This document shows, piece by piece, positions 7,594 through 16,432 of a stretch of DNA of 64,000 nt. Each line of letters opens with the position of its first letter. The first letter of the stretch is position 1. The notes below the pieces were generated by a model that was not told where the DNA came from, made no database searches, and saw nothing but the letters and a program-made list of their open reading frames with translations. Source of the DNA: Streptomyces sp. PTY087I2. GTDB lineage: Bacteria; Actinomycetota; Actinomycetes; Streptomycetales; Streptomycetaceae. The DNA lies in the NCBI RefSeq assembly GCF_001687325.1, contig NZ_LZRD01000002.1:62001-126000 (forward strand). Direction: 5' to 3'. The position numbers and the translations under genes are program-made.

Positions 7594-9882
7594 GTGGGTG
7601 ACGGGAAGTGGCGGACGGCGGGCAGGGCCCTGATGCGGGTGATCGCGGTCTGGGCGGTGTCCACCCTCACCATGCTCGTCCTGGCCGGCGCCCTGCCCGA
7701 CTTCCAGCTCCAGTCCGACGACGGCGACACGATCACCAAGACGGCGTTCACCGCGGCCTGGGGCGCGGGCGCGTTCGGCCTGCTCTCCGCCCTGGTGTGG
7801 CCCGTCCTCGTCCGGGCCCTGCTCATCGTGCCCGCGCTGGTCCTCGGCGCCCTGGTCTTCTTCCTCAACGGCTCGCTGCTGCTGATAGCGCTGCGCCTGA
7901 TCCCGGACGGCCGCGGGGACGCCGCGCCGGAGACCGCGGTCGTCGTCGCCGCGGTGATGTCCGCCGTCGCCTCCGCCACCTCCACCGCCCTCGCCGTCCG
8001 CGACGACGAGGCCTACCGCCGCCGGCTGTCCCGCCTCGCCGACCGGCGACGCCGACGCGGCAGATCGCCGGACCCGGCCGTACCGGGCCGCGACGGACCG
8101 CCCGGCACGGTGTTCCTCCAGCTCGACGGCGTCGGCCACGACGTGCTGGTCGAGGCGGCGGCCGACGGCCTCATGCCGACCGTCGCGGGCTGGCTCGCCG
8201 ACTCCTCCGGACACCGCCTCACCCCGTGGCGTACCGACTGGTCCAGCCAGACCGGCGCCAGCCAGCTCGCCCTGCTGCACGGCAGCAACCACGACGTGCC
8301 CGCGTTCCGCTGGTACGAGAAGGAGACCCGCACCGTCATGGTCTCCAGCCGCCCCGCGAGCGCCCTCGAAATGCAACGGCGGGCCATCCGGCGCACCCAC
8401 GACGGGGGCCTCCTCGCCGTCGACGGGGCGAGCCGGGGCAACCTCTTCAGCGGCGGCGCCGGACAGCTCGCCCTGGTGCTCTCCATGGCCGCCCGGCGCG
8501 GCAAGGGCCGCCGCTCCCGCGCCGGATACTTCGCCTACTTCTCCGACCCGGCCAACGCCACCCGTACCGCCCTCTCCTTCGTCGCCGAGGTGCTCCGCGA
8601 GATCGGCCAGTCGACCCGGGCCCGCGCCCGGAAGGTCACCCCGCGCATCAAACGCGGCGGGCTCTACCCCTTCATCCGCGCCTTCGCCACCGTCGTGGAG
8701 CGCGATGTGGTCGTCGCCGCCGTCCTCGGCGACATGTTCGCCGGACGCACCGCCGTCTACGCCGACCTCGTCGCCTACGACGAGGTCGCCCACCACTCGG
8801 GGCCCCACAGCCGCGACGCCGAGAAGGTCCTCGTACGCCTCGACCGCGCCCTCGCCCTGATCGCCAAGATCGCCGACCACACCCCGCGCGCCTACCGCAT
8901 CGTGCTCCTGTCCGACCACGGCCAGAGCCCCGGCGAAACCTTCGCGGGGAAGTACGGGCTCACGCTCAAGGACCTCGTCCGGGCGGGCTGCGGACTGCCC
9001 GTGCCCCGCCGCGCCCAGCGCACCCGCAGCGCCTCCGAGGCTCGCGACGCGGTACGTATCGCCCTGCACCGCCCGGTCGGGGAACAGCAGGACGAGCACC
9101 CGGCCAAGCTCTCCGACCCGATCGTCCTGGCCTCCGGCAACCTCGGGCTGATCTCCTTCCCCGACATCGAGGGCCGCGCCTCCCGTGAACAGATCGAGCG
9201 CCGCCACCCGGCACTGCTCTCCACGCTCGCCAACCATCCGGGGATCGGCTTCCTCCTCGTCGGCGGAGAGGACGGTTCCGTGGTGCTCGGGCCCGGCGGC
9301 GCCGAGGTCCCCGTCGCCGAACTGACGGACGGTGAGGGCCCGCTCGCGGGCTTCGACATCGGGGCGGCCGCCGCCGTACGCCGTACGGACACCTTCCCGC
9401 ACGTCGCCGACGTCATGGTCAACTCCATGTACGACCCCGGCACCGGCACCGTGCACGCCTTCGAGGAGCAGATCGGCTCGCACGGCGGCCTCGGCGGCGA
9501 ACAGTCCCGGCCGTTCCTGCTCTGGCCGCGCGGGCTCACGGACCCGCTCGACATCGTGGCCGCCGAGACGGCGGAGGGCGCGCCTCCGCCGCCGGGCGGC
9601 GGTCTGGTGGGCGCCGAGACGGTCCACCGGGTGCTCACCCGCTGGCTCCAGGAGTCCTCGGGCCCCCAGGTCCCGGTGCGCGCGGAGGGCTTCGCCGGGG
9701 CGGACCTGGCGGACGAGCCGTTCCCGGCGGAGACTTCGGCGCCTGCCGAGACGCCCACGGAGGTGCGCACGGAGGTGCCCACCGAGGTGCCTGCCGAGCC
9801 GCCCACGGTGGCTCCCCCGGAGGCGCCTACCGAGACGCCCGCGGAGGCTCCGGTTCCGGGCCGGCCGGAAACGACTGCCTGA
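7594..9882 (+). CDS. Membrane holin-type domain fused to a type I phosphodiesterase/phosphatase
   Basis: About 762 residues. The N-terminal 130 residues have four hydrophobic segments, as in the phage-holin-family (DUF360-type) proteins of actinobacteria (for example LIVPALVLGALVFFLNGSLL). From about 175 a type I phosphodiesterase/alkaline-phosphatase domain starts with TVFLQLDGVGHDVL and carries QLALLHGSNHDVPAFRWYEK, VAYDEVAHHSGPHS and LLSDHGQSPGE, the metal-binding segments. The last 60 residues are a Pro/Thr/Glu tract (TEVPTEVPAEPPT). The GTG at 7594 has GAGGTGG at good spacing; GTG 7579 is an alternative. Substrate unknown; the active site is probably outside or at the membrane. Confidence 0.8.
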   Translation: MGDGKWRTAGRALMRVIAVWAVSTLTMLVLAGALPDFQLQSDDGDTITKTAFTAAWGAGAFGLLSALVWPVLVRALLIVPALVLGALVFFLNGSLLLIALRLIPDGRGDAAPETAVVVAAVMSAVASATSTALAVRDDEAYRRRLSRLADRRRRRGRSPDPAVPGRDGPPGTVFLQLDGVGHDVLVEAAADGLMPTVAGWLADSSGHRLTPWRTDWSSQTGASQLALLHGSNHDVPAFRWYEKETRTVMVSSRPASALEMQRRAIRRTHDGGLLAVDGASRGNLFSGGAGQLALVLSMAARRGKGRRSRAGYFAYFSDPANATRTALSFVAEVLREIGQSTRARARKVTPRIKRGGLYPFIRAFATVVERDVVVAAVLGDMFAGRTAVYADLVAYDEVAHHSGPHSRDAEKVLVRLDRALALIAKIADHTPRAYRIVLLSDHGQSPGETFAGKYGLTLKDLVRAGCGLPVPRRAQRTRSASEARDAVRIALHRPVGEQQDEHPAKLSDPIVLASGNLGLISFPDIEGRASREQIERRHPALLSTLANHPGIGFLLVGGEDGSVVLGPGGAEVPVAELTDGEGPLAGFDIGAAAAVRRTDTFPHVADVMVNSMYDPGTGTVHAFEEQIGSHGGLGGEQSRPFLLWPRGLTDPLDIVAAETAEGAPPPPGGGLVGAETVHRVLTRWLQESSGPQVPVRAEGFAGADLADEPFPAETSAPAETPTEVRTEVPTEVPAEPPTVAPPEAPTETPAEAPVPGRPETTA

Positions 9883-9922
9883 CGGCCCGCCCCTGAGTGC
9901 CCTCCGGGAGGCCCCCGGCGGC

Positions 9923-10975
9923 TCAGGCCGACTGCCGCCGCACCAGCGCCGGCGGAAAGAGCACCGAGGGCGACGGCCCGCCCGGCTCGCCGATCTGCTT
10001 CAGCAGCAGCCGGGCCATCTCCGCCGCCATCTCCTCCACCGGCTGCCGGACCGTGGTCAGCGGCGGATCGCAGGCCGCGGCGGCGCTGCTGTCGTCGAAG
10101 CCGACCACCGCGACGTCGGACGGCACGTCGCGACCGGCCCGGAGCAGCACCGGCAGGGCCCCCAGCGCCATCAGGTCGGAGGCGATGAACACCCCGTCCA
10201 GATCCGGGCGGTCCGCCAGCAGCCGGCGCATCGCCGCCGCCCCGCCCAGATGCGTGAAGTCGCCCTCGGCGCAGGCCACGTCCTCGATGCCGTGGGCGGC
10301 GCAGGCCTCCAGGAACCCGGTCAGCCGGACCTGCCCGGCGGGCATGTCCTGGGGCCCCGTGATCGTGCCGATGCGCCGCCGCCCCTGCGCGGCCAGGTGG
10401 TCGGCCGCCAGCCGCGCCCCGGCGTGCTGGTCCACCTCCACATAGGCCAGCGGCGACGGCTTGTGCGGACGGCCCGCGAGGACGGCGGGCATCCGGGTCT
10501 CCTGGAGCAGCCCGGGCAGCGGGTCGTCGGCGTGCGTCGTGATCAGTACGACCCCGTCGACGTGGCCGTGCCGCAGATAGGAGAGCAACTGGCCGCGGGA
10601 CGCCTCGTCGTCGGCGAGCATCACGACCATCTGGATCCCCGCCGGGCGCAGCACCTCCAGCAGCCCGCTGACGACCCGCCCGAAATACGGGTCGGAGAAC
10701 ATCCGGCCGACGAACGGCTCGGACATCGGCCGCCGTTCCCGCTCGGAGACCACCAGGGCCACCGAGTCGGTCCGCCGCGTCACCAGCGAACGTGCGGCCC
10801 GGTTGGGCACATAGCCGGTGGTCGCCACCGCCTGCTCGACGACGCTGCGCAGGGCCGGGTCCACCGTGGTCGCCCCGTTGATCACCCGGGACACCGTCGC
10901 CCGTGACACACCGGCCACGGCCGCCACGTCCTCCAAGGTCGTGGGGCGTACGGGCTGCGGCACTTCGGCTGTCAT
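9923..10975 (-). CDS. LacI family transcriptional regulator
   Basis: 350 residues. The N-terminal helix-turn-helix PTTLEDVAAVAGVSRATVSRV with hinge helix (AARSLVTRRTDS) is typical of LacI/GalR, followed by a periplasmic-binding-protein-like sugar-sensing domain that ends GFDDSSAAAACDPPLTTVRQP. The ATG at 10975 is 19 codons inside the open frame and matches the family start. There is no obvious sugar operon next to it; its neighbours are a phosphodiesterase and a DUF305 lipoprotein. LacI proteins bind GC-centred palindromes, and two such sites occur 1.8 kb away at 12.8 kb, but a link is only a guess. Confidence 0.9.
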   Translation of the reverse strand: MTAEVPQPVRPTTLEDVAAVAGVSRATVSRVINGATTVDPALRSVVEQAVATTGYVPNRAARSLVTRRTDSVALVVSERERRPMSEPFVGRMFSDPYFGRVVSGLLEVLRPAGIQMVVMLADDEASRGQLLSYLRHGHVDGVVLITTHADDPLPGLLQETRMPAVLAGRPHKPSPLAYVEVDQHAGARLAADHLAAQGRRRIGTITGPQDMPAGQVRLTGFLEACAAHGIEDVACAEGDFTHLGGAAAMRRLLADRPDLDGVFIASDLMALGALPVLLRAGRDVPSDVAVVGFDDSSAAAACDPPLTTVRQPVEEMAAEMARLLLKQIGEPGGPSPSVLFPPALVRRQSA

Positions 10976-11009
10976 GCAGCCCTTTATACCCGCAGGCAGG
11001 CCGCCCTGT

Positions 11010-11639
11010 TCAGCCGAGGGCCCGGACCGCACCCGGCAGCCGTTCCAGCTCGGCGAGGGACGTCTCGCGCGCTTTGACGAGGGCGGCGGCCAGCTCGCGG
11101 GCGTCCGCCCGGCCGCCCGAGGTGATCTCGGAACGCGACACCTGTGCGGACTGCCGCAGATGGTCCCGGATCTGTACGAGGACGAGCCGGTCGAACGCGG
11201 GCCCCTCGGCGGCGCGGGCCGCCTCCAGGTCCCGTACCGTCACCATGCCGGGCATGTCGTGCCCCGCGTGCACATCGGTCCCGGGCAGCCCCATGCGGGT
11301 CGACAAAGCTCGCAGGCGGCCGAGTTCGGCCTCCTGCCCGGTGCGCAGCCGCGCCGCGAAATCGCGCAACCGTGGTTCGGCCGCCCGCTCGGCGGCCAGC
11401 GTCAGGAGCTTCACCGCCTGCTGATTCATGGGGGTCATCAGCTGGACCCAGCCCACGTCGGTGGCGGTCGAGGCGGAGGTGGGGGTGCCGGTCGGTGGGG
11501 ACTCGCGCACCTGTGCCGTACGGGGCGCGGAATCCGCCGCCGTCGAACAGCCGGCCGCGCCGCCGAGAGCCAGCGCGCCGAGCAGGACGAGGACGGCGGC
11601 CCGGCGGAGCGGCGGGAGCGGGAGGTCGATGGGGTTCAT
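11010..11639 (-). CDS. DUF305 domain lipoprotein
   Basis: 209 residues with a lipoprotein signal (hydrophobic segment AAVLVLLGALALGGAAGC, lipobox GGAAGC, so the lipidated Cys is at about 31). The rest is the helical DUF305 ferritin-like repeat: MNQQAVKLLTLA, FAARLRTGQEAELGRLRALS, and HAGHDMPGMVT between the two helix pairs. Family members often carry His/Met motifs and sit near copper or metal genes, but the H/M motifs here are reduced. ATG at 11639 has GAGGAC upstream. Located outside the membrane; function unknown. Confidence 0.85.
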   Translation of the reverse strand: MNPIDLPLPPLRRAAVLVLLGALALGGAAGCSTAADSAPRTAQVRESPPTGTPTSASTATDVGWVQLMTPMNQQAVKLLTLAAERAAEPRLRDFAARLRTGQEAELGRLRALSTRMGLPGTDVHAGHDMPGMVTVRDLEAARAAEGPAFDRLVLVQIRDHLRQSAQVSRSEITSGGRADARELAAALVKARETSLAELERLPGAVRALG

Positions 11640-11668
11640 GGCGTGTCCTCGTACGGGGAGGGGGGAGG

Positions 11669-11704
11669 GTGTCCGCCCCGGAGCCGGCGCCCCGGGGCGG
11701 ACAC
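11669..11704 (-). terminator. Rho-independent-type hairpin after the DUF1996 gene
   Basis: Perfect 13-bp arms, GTGTCCGCCCCGG at 11669-11681 and its complement at 11692-11704, around a 10-nt loop. It sits between the stop of the DUF1996 gene (11787, - strand) and the DUF305 start, so the DUF305 gene probably has its own promoter. No T tract, as is common in Streptomyces. Confidence 0.65.
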
Positions 11705-11786
11705 GGTGGTGCGGTGGGGGGTGGGTCGGGAGGTGGAAGGAGAGCGGTGGTGAAGGACGGTGGTGACGGGCAGTGGTGACGGACGG

Positions 11787-12725
11787 TCAGGGCTTGCCGT
11801 CGAAGCCGCACTTCACGATCGCGTTGATGCAGTCGCGGACGCGCTGCGCCATCTCCTCCTCCGGCCATACGTTGAAGAAGTCGCCGTGCATCGTGTAGCC
11901 GGGCCCGGACGCCAGCCGGAAGCCGGCCGGGTCACCGTTCACCGGGTAGCGCAGCACCTGCCGGAGCTTGGGCACCGGCACCGGGTGGGTGGACGGGCAG
12001 CCGCCGTTCACCGGGTAGGCCATGTGGCTCTTGTGGTCGGCGGAGTCGAGATCCGTACCGTTCCAGCACTGCGGGAAGTCCAGGTAGGACTCCATCATCG
12101 TGCCGGGCGGACAGTTCACGAAGTCCTGCGAGGGGTTCACCTCACCGGCGTGCAGGCACGACCAGCGGGCGATCGTGTTGTCCTGCGGGCCGGTCGCCTT
12201 CGCGTTGCCCGCCACGATGCGCAGGCCCCGGGGGAACGGCTGGATCTGGCGGATGACGTCGTCGCTCACGCCCTCGCCCAGGTAGTAGAAGGTGGTTCCG
12301 GTGGGCTCCACCTCCTTGTCGCCGTCGTAGAGGGTGGGCACCCAGTACGACGACAGGTCGGTGTCGGGGGAGCACGACGTACGGCCCTGCTCCAGGGAGG
12401 CCAGGTCGGAGGCGGCGTGTGTGGTGTCGTTGCCGAAGAAGCTGTGCATGTGGGAGGCGCCCGGCAGCCCGGGGAAGACGATCGGGTCGTCGGGGAGCCG
12501 GTGGGTGTACGGGCATTCGGCGAGGAACTCGGCCACCCGCACCACATCCGCGGCGGCCTTCGGCGCGGCTTCGGCGGCGGCCCGCTCGGCCGCGGCGTTG
12601 CCGACGTTGGCCTGGAGGAAGGAGAGGGCGAGGGCGGCGGCGGCCAGCCCGGCGATTCTGTACCGCCAGGACGGCAGGGATCGTTGGCGGCGGTGGTCGG
12701 GGTTGCGTCGATGACGGAAGAGCAC
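11787..12725 (-). CDS. Secreted DUF1996 domain protein
   Basis: 312 residues. A basic N-terminus (RHRRNPDHRRQR) is followed by a hydrophobic signal IAGLAAAALALSFLQANVGNA with a likely AXA-type cleavage. The mature part matches DUF1996: FPGLPGASHMHSFFGND near the start, then SSYWVPTLYD, MESYLDFPQCWNG and MAYPVNGGCPSTHPVPVPKL. The conserved His and Cys residues suggest a disulfide-bonded extracellular protein; DUF1996 occurs in fungi and actinobacteria and has no proven function, although it is often found with secreted carbohydrate-active enzymes. The GTG at 12725, with AGGAG upstream, is preferred over a TTG at 12764. Its promoter region holds two LacI-type palindromes. Confidence 0.82.
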   Translation of the reverse strand: MLFRHRRNPDHRRQRSLPSWRYRIAGLAAAALALSFLQANVGNAAAERAAAEAAPKAAADVVRVAEFLAECPYTHRLPDDPIVFPGLPGASHMHSFFGNDTTHAASDLASLEQGRTSCSPDTDLSSYWVPTLYDGDKEVEPTGTTFYYLGEGVSDDVIRQIQPFPRGLRIVAGNAKATGPQDNTIARWSCLHAGEVNPSQDFVNCPPGTMMESYLDFPQCWNGTDLDSADHKSHMAYPVNGGCPSTHPVPVPKLRQVLRYPVNGDPAGFRLASGPGYTMHGDFFNVWPEEEMAQRVRDCINAIVKCGFDGKP

Positions 12726-12765
12726 GGCACTCCTGTTCGGGGAAGTGGGGGATTCCTGGGTCAAG

Positions 12766-12783
12766 CGAGAGAGCGCTCTCTCG
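12766..12783. promoter_or_regulatory. Perfect 18-bp palindrome, LacI-type operator candidate
   Basis: CGAGAGAGCGCTCTCTCG is a perfect palindrome centred on AGCGCT, the core of many Streptomyces LacI-family operators (the CebR/CelR operators have TGGGAGCGCTCCCA). It lies about 40 nt upstream of the DUF1996 start on that gene's coding strand. Confidence 0.75.
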
Positions 12784-12874
12784 AAGGAACGTAGAAGTGC
12801 CTCCTGTGCATGTCAAGGGATCGCGCAGGGCCGGTAAATCGGCACGGTGGAGCGAGAGTTGTATGCGGCGACGA

Positions 12875-12890
12875 GGGAGAGCGCTCTCCC
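12875..12890. promoter_or_regulatory. Second AGCGCT-centred palindrome (16 bp)
   Basis: GGGAGAGCGCTCTCCC, a perfect palindrome with the same GAGAGCGCTCTC core as the site at 12766-12783. The two centres are 108 bp apart, so one regulator could bind both and loop the DNA. It lies between the DUF1996 gene (-) and the ligase gene (+), about 52 nt before the ligase start. Confidence 0.72.
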
Positions 12891-12941
12891 TGAAATGGGG
12901 CGGGGAGGCGATCGGGGCCGTTGTCAGTGGTGGGCGGAAGA

Positions 12942-15074
12942 ATGGTGACCATGACGAACTCAGCCGCTGTGCTCGCCGATGCCGCCGCCTATGCCGCCGC
13001 CGTGGAAGAGGCCTCCGTCGCCGCCGCCGCGTACTACGCCACGGGCGAGAGCGCGCTGGACGACGACGCCTACGACCGGCTGGCGCGCGGGATAGCCGCG
13101 TACGAGGCGGACCATCCGGAGGAGGTGCTCGCCGCCTCGCCGACCGGGAAGGTCGCGGGCGGTGCGGCGGTCGGCGACGTGCCGCACACGGTTCCCATGC
13201 TCTCGCTGGACAACGTGTTCTCGGCCGAGCAGTTCGCGACCTGGACCGCCTCGCTGGAGCGGCGCATCGGCAGACCGGTGACCGCGTGGAGCGTCGAGCC
13301 GAAGCTGGACGGCCTGGCGGTCGCCGCGCGCTATCGCGACGGCCGGTTCGAGCGCCTCATCACCCGGGGCGACGGCACGGCGGGCGAGGACGTCTCGCAT
13401 GCGGCGGGCGCCGTCGTCGGACTGCCGGAGCGGCTGGCCGAGCCGGTCACCATCGAGGTGCGCGGCGAGATCCTCATGACGAACGACCAGTTCGACCAGG
13501 GCAACGCGATCCGTACGGAACACGGCGGCGCCCCCTTCGCCAACCCGCGCAACGGGGCGGCGGGCACCCTGCGCGCCAAGGACCGCGCCTACCGGGTGGA
13601 GACGACCTTCTTCGCCTACGGCGCGCTGCCGCTGCCCGATTCCGGGGAGCTGGGCGAGACCCTCCCCGAACTGCCGCACAGCGAGGTCCTGTCGTACGTC
13701 GCCGGCCTCGGCGTGCACACGGCCGCGGGCACGGACGTCGCGCCGGTCCTGGCCGCCACGGTCGAGGAGGTCCAGGCGCGGGTGGACGCGATAGGCGCCC
13801 TGCGCGCCGCGCTGCCGTTCGGCATCGACGGGATCGTGATCAAGGCCGACCTGGCGGCCGACCAGCGCGAGGCGGGCTCCGGCACCCGCGCGCCCCGCTG
13901 GGCCATCGCCTACAAGCTGCCCGCCGTGGAGAAGATCACCCGCCTGCTGTCGGTCGAGTGGAACGTGGGGCGCACGGGCATCATCGCGCCGCGTGCCGTC
14001 CTGGAGCCCGTGGAGATAGACGGCTCCACCGTCGGTTACGCCACCCTGCACAACCCGGCCGACATCACCCGACGCGACCTGCGGCTGGGCGACCGGGTCA
14101 TGGTCTACAAGGCCGGCGACATCATCCCGCGCATCGAGGCCCCAGTGGTCCATCTGCGCACCGGCGACGAGACGCCCGTCGACTTCCCCGAGAGCTGCCC
14201 GCAGTGCGGCTCCGGCATCGACACGAGCGAACAGCGCTGGCGCTGCACCCGGGGCCGCAACTGCCGCCTCGTCGCCTCCGTCTCGTATGCGGCGGGCCGC
14301 GACCAGCTCGACATCGAGGGCCTCGGCGCCACGCGGGTCGTCCAGCTCGTCGACGCGGGTCTCGTCGCGGACTTCGCCGATCTCTTCACCCTGGAGCGCG
14401 AGCAGCTGCTCGCCCTCGACCGGATGGGCGAGACCTCCACGGACAATCTCCTGGCGGCCATCGAGACCGCCCGCACCCGGCCGCTCTCCCGGGTCTTCTG
14501 CGCCTTGGGCGTACGGGGCACGGGGCGCTCCATGTCACGCCGGATCGCCCGGTACTTCGCCACGATGGACCGGATCGTCGCCGCCGATGTGGAGACGCTC
14601 CAGCGGGTGGACGGCATCGGCAAGGAGAAGGCCGCCGCAGTGGTCGCCGAGCTGGTGGAGCTGGCGCCGCTGATCGACAAGCTCGTCGCGGCCGGGGTGA
14701 CCATGACCGAGCCGGGCGCCACCCCGCCCCCGGAGCCGGGGACGGAGGAGGAGGCGGCGGCCGGGGCGGACGGGGAGACCGGTGGTGACGGCGGCACCGG
14801 CTCCGCGCTGCCGCTGGCGGGGATGACCGTGGTGGTCACGGGCGCGATGTCCGGCGTGCTGGAGAAGCTGTCGCGCAACCAGATGAACGAGCTGATCGAG
14901 CGGGCGGGCGGCAAGTCGTCCTCCAGCGTGTCGAAGCGCACGAGCCTGCTGGTCGCCGGGGACAAGGCCGGATCCAAGCGCACCAAGGCGGAGGACCTGG
15001 GGGTCCGGATCGCGGTGCCGGAGGAGTTCGCGGAGCTGGTGGCTGCGTTCCTGGCGGCGGGGGAGGACGGCTGA
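12942..15074 (+). CDS. ligA: NAD-dependent DNA ligase (divergent paralogue type)
   Basis: 710 residues with all LigA parts: the N-terminal Ia-like helices with [17 protein letters not shown], the adenylation motif [13 protein letters not shown] (adenylated Lys at about 121), [22 protein letters not shown], the OB fold with [13 protein letters not shown], a four-Cys zinc finger starting CPQCGSG (about 419), helix-hairpin-helix repeats, an acidic Gly/Glu linker (about 590-620) and a C-terminal BRCT domain (VVVTGAMSG). It joins nicked DNA using NAD+. The N-terminus and linker differ from typical housekeeping actinobacterial LigA, and many Streptomyces carry a second copy; this may be that copy. 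The start is uncertain among TTG 12921, ATG 12942 and ATG 12951. Confidence 0.9.
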   Translation: MVTMTNSAAVLADAAAYAAAVEEASVAAAAYYATGESALDDDAYDRLARGIAAYEADHPEEVLAASPTGKVAGGAAVGDVPHTVPMLSLDNVFSAEQFATWTASLERRIGRPVTAWSVEPKLDGLAVAARYRDGRFERLITRGDGTAGEDVSHAAGAVVGLPERLAEPVTIEVRGEILMTNDQFDQGNAIRTEHGGAPFANPRNGAAGTLRAKDRAYRVETTFFAYGALPLPDSGELGETLPELPHSEVLSYVAGLGVHTAAGTDVAPVLAATVEEVQARVDAIGALRAALPFGIDGIVIKADLAADQREAGSGTRAPRWAIAYKLPAVEKITRLLSVEWNVGRTGIIAPRAVLEPVEIDGSTVGYATLHNPADITRRDLRLGDRVMVYKAGDIIPRIEAPVVHLRTGDETPVDFPESCPQCGSGIDTSEQRWRCTRGRNCRLVASVSYAAGRDQLDIEGLGATRVVQLVDAGLVADFADLFTLEREQLLALDRMGETSTDNLLAAIETARTRPLSRVFCALGVRGTGRSMSRRIARYFATMDRIVAADVETLQRVDGIGKEKAAAVVAELVELAPLIDKLVAAGVTMTEPGATPPPEPGTEEEAAAGADGETGGDGGTGSALPLAGMTVVVTGAMSGVLEKLSRNQMNELIERAGGKSSSSVSKRTSLLVAGDKAGSKRTKAEDLGVRIAVPEEFAELVAAFLAAGEDG

Positions 15075-15151
15075 GGCGGTGACTGCCGCGCGCGGTGCGT
15101 CGGCGCGCCTGTGAATCTGCGAGGAAGTGGCGTTCCACCACCCCGTATTGC

Positions 15152-15180
15152 ATAGTGAGGGCTCGGTCGTGCCTCACTAT
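15152..15180. promoter_or_regulatory. Inverted repeat upstream of the MreB-like gene
   Basis: ATAGTGAGG at 15152-15160 and its exact complement CCTCACTAT at 15172-15180, separated by 11 nt. It lies about 55 nt before the ATG at 15236 and 78 nt after the ligase stop, so it could be an operator; as a terminator it would be AT-rich and weak. Recognising protein unknown. Confidence 0.55.
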
Positions 15181-15235
15181 CAGTGGGCCGACGGGTGCGT
15201 GGGCGGCGGAGACGGCCGGCCGGGGGTGAGGGACG

Positions 15236-16432
15236 ATGCGTTCTGTGCACGACGGACAGCGACCGGGTCGCGCCGTCTCCCCGTGGTCCGGACCCGCCGT
15301 CTCCCTGGCGTCGGACCCCGCCGTCTCCTCGTCCTCCTCGTCGTCGGGCCCCTTCGTCTCCTTGCCGTCCGGCCCCGCCCGGAACGCTGCCGCCCGGAAC
15401 GTTCCCGCCCCGAGCGTCGCCGTCCTCTCCTCGCCTCATCGTGCTCCTGCTCCGGCCGTCCCGATCACTTCCGCAACCGGCGAGCGGCGAGGGCCGTTTC
15501 GCCCGGGGGCGGGCCCATGGGGGAAAGGCCCCGGACCGCTTCGTGACGGAAGCGGTGCCGGGGCGTTCGGGGCGGGGTGTTCCGGAGATTCCCGAGCGGG
15601 CCTCCGAACGCGTCACCAGCACCAGGAGCAGAACCAGCACCAGGGGGCATGGAACGGTGCCCCGGCCGCGCGGGGGCTGGCCCTGGATCTCGGCAGTTCC
15701 CGCACCCGGGCCTGGGTGCCCGGCCGAGGCCTGCTCCTCGACCCGTTCCCGGGCTCCGGTCCCCACGGGGGCGGCGAGCGACCGGTCCGGCGCGGGCGCA
15801 TCGTCGACCCCGAGTCCTGCGGCCGGCTGCTCGGCCGGATCGCCGACGCGGCCCTGGGCCCCGACCGCAGCGACAGCGTGATCGTGCTCAGCCATCCCGT
15901 GCTCGCCGGCGCCGAACACCGCACCGCCGCGCGCGCCCTGCTCGCCGGGCTCGGGACGACGCGCGTCCTGGTCCTCAGCAGCGCCCGGGCCGCCGCCGCG
16001 TACGCGGGACCGAGGGAGACGGGCCCCCTTCTGGTTGTCGACATGGGAGCCGAGCTGACCGAGGTCACGCTCCTCGTGGGCGGGCTGGTCGCCGACGCCC
16101 GGCAGGCCGAGAGCGGACTCGACGACCTCGACGGCCTCGATCCGGCGACGCTGCCCACCGTCCTCGGCCGCACGGTGCTCGACATGATCACGTCCATGTG
16201 GCGGCACGACCGGCACGGCGCGATCCAGGGAGCCCTTCGCAAGGGACCCGTGCTCGCGGGCGGCGGCGCGCTGCGGTCCGACGTCACCGATCACCTCGCC
16301 CGCTGCCTCGGCACCCGGGTGCGCCTGGCCGACGACCCGTCGACGACGGTCGTCCGGGGCGCCGGACAGATCCTCAGCTCCGTGCTCCGCCACCGGCCGA
16401 CGCCGCCCGAGCGATCCGGCCACCCGAGGTGA
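15236..16432 (+). CDS. MreB-like actin-fold protein, reduced form
   Basis: 398 residues. The first about 145 are disordered, with a Ser run and Gln/His-rich stretch. The actin-fold core follows: phosphate-1 loop LALDLGSSRTRAWV (about 148), VIVLSHPVLAGAEHRTAARALL, connect/phosphate-2 VVDMGAELTEVTLLV (about 267), and adenosine loop VLAGGGALRSDV (about 340). The spacing between these motifs is shorter than in MreB, so subdomains IB and IIB look trimmed. S. coelicolor has a third short MreB homologue (SCO6166) near a SecDF gene, and this locus looks like its counterpart. ATG 15236 has GTGAGGG upstream, but a later start is possible. Its stop overlaps the next gene (GTGA). Confidence 0.75.
   Translation: MRSVHDGQRPGRAVSPWSGPAVSLASDPAVSSSSSSSGPFVSLPSGPARNAAARNVPAPSVAVLSSPHRAPAPAVPITSATGERRGPFRPGAGPWGKGPGPLRDGSGAGAFGAGCSGDSRAGLRTRHQHQEQNQHQGAWNGAPAARGLALDLGSSRTRAWVPGRGLLLDPFPGSGPHGGGERPVRRGRIVDPESCGRLLGRIADAALGPDRSDSVIVLSHPVLAGAEHRTAARALLAGLGTTRVLVLSSARAAAAYAGPRETGPLLVVDMGAELTEVTLLVGGLVADARQAESGLDDLDGLDPATLPTVLGRTVLDMITSMWRHDRHGAIQGALRKGPVLAGGGALRSDVTDHLARCLGTRVRLADDPSTTVVRGAGQILSSVLRHRPTPPERSGHPR

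Noticed and set aside
9923..12890. Assigning the GAGAGCGCTCTC palindromes to the nearby LacI regulator
   Set aside because: The regulator is 1.8 kb away with other genes between and has no such site before its own start; kept only as a test to run.
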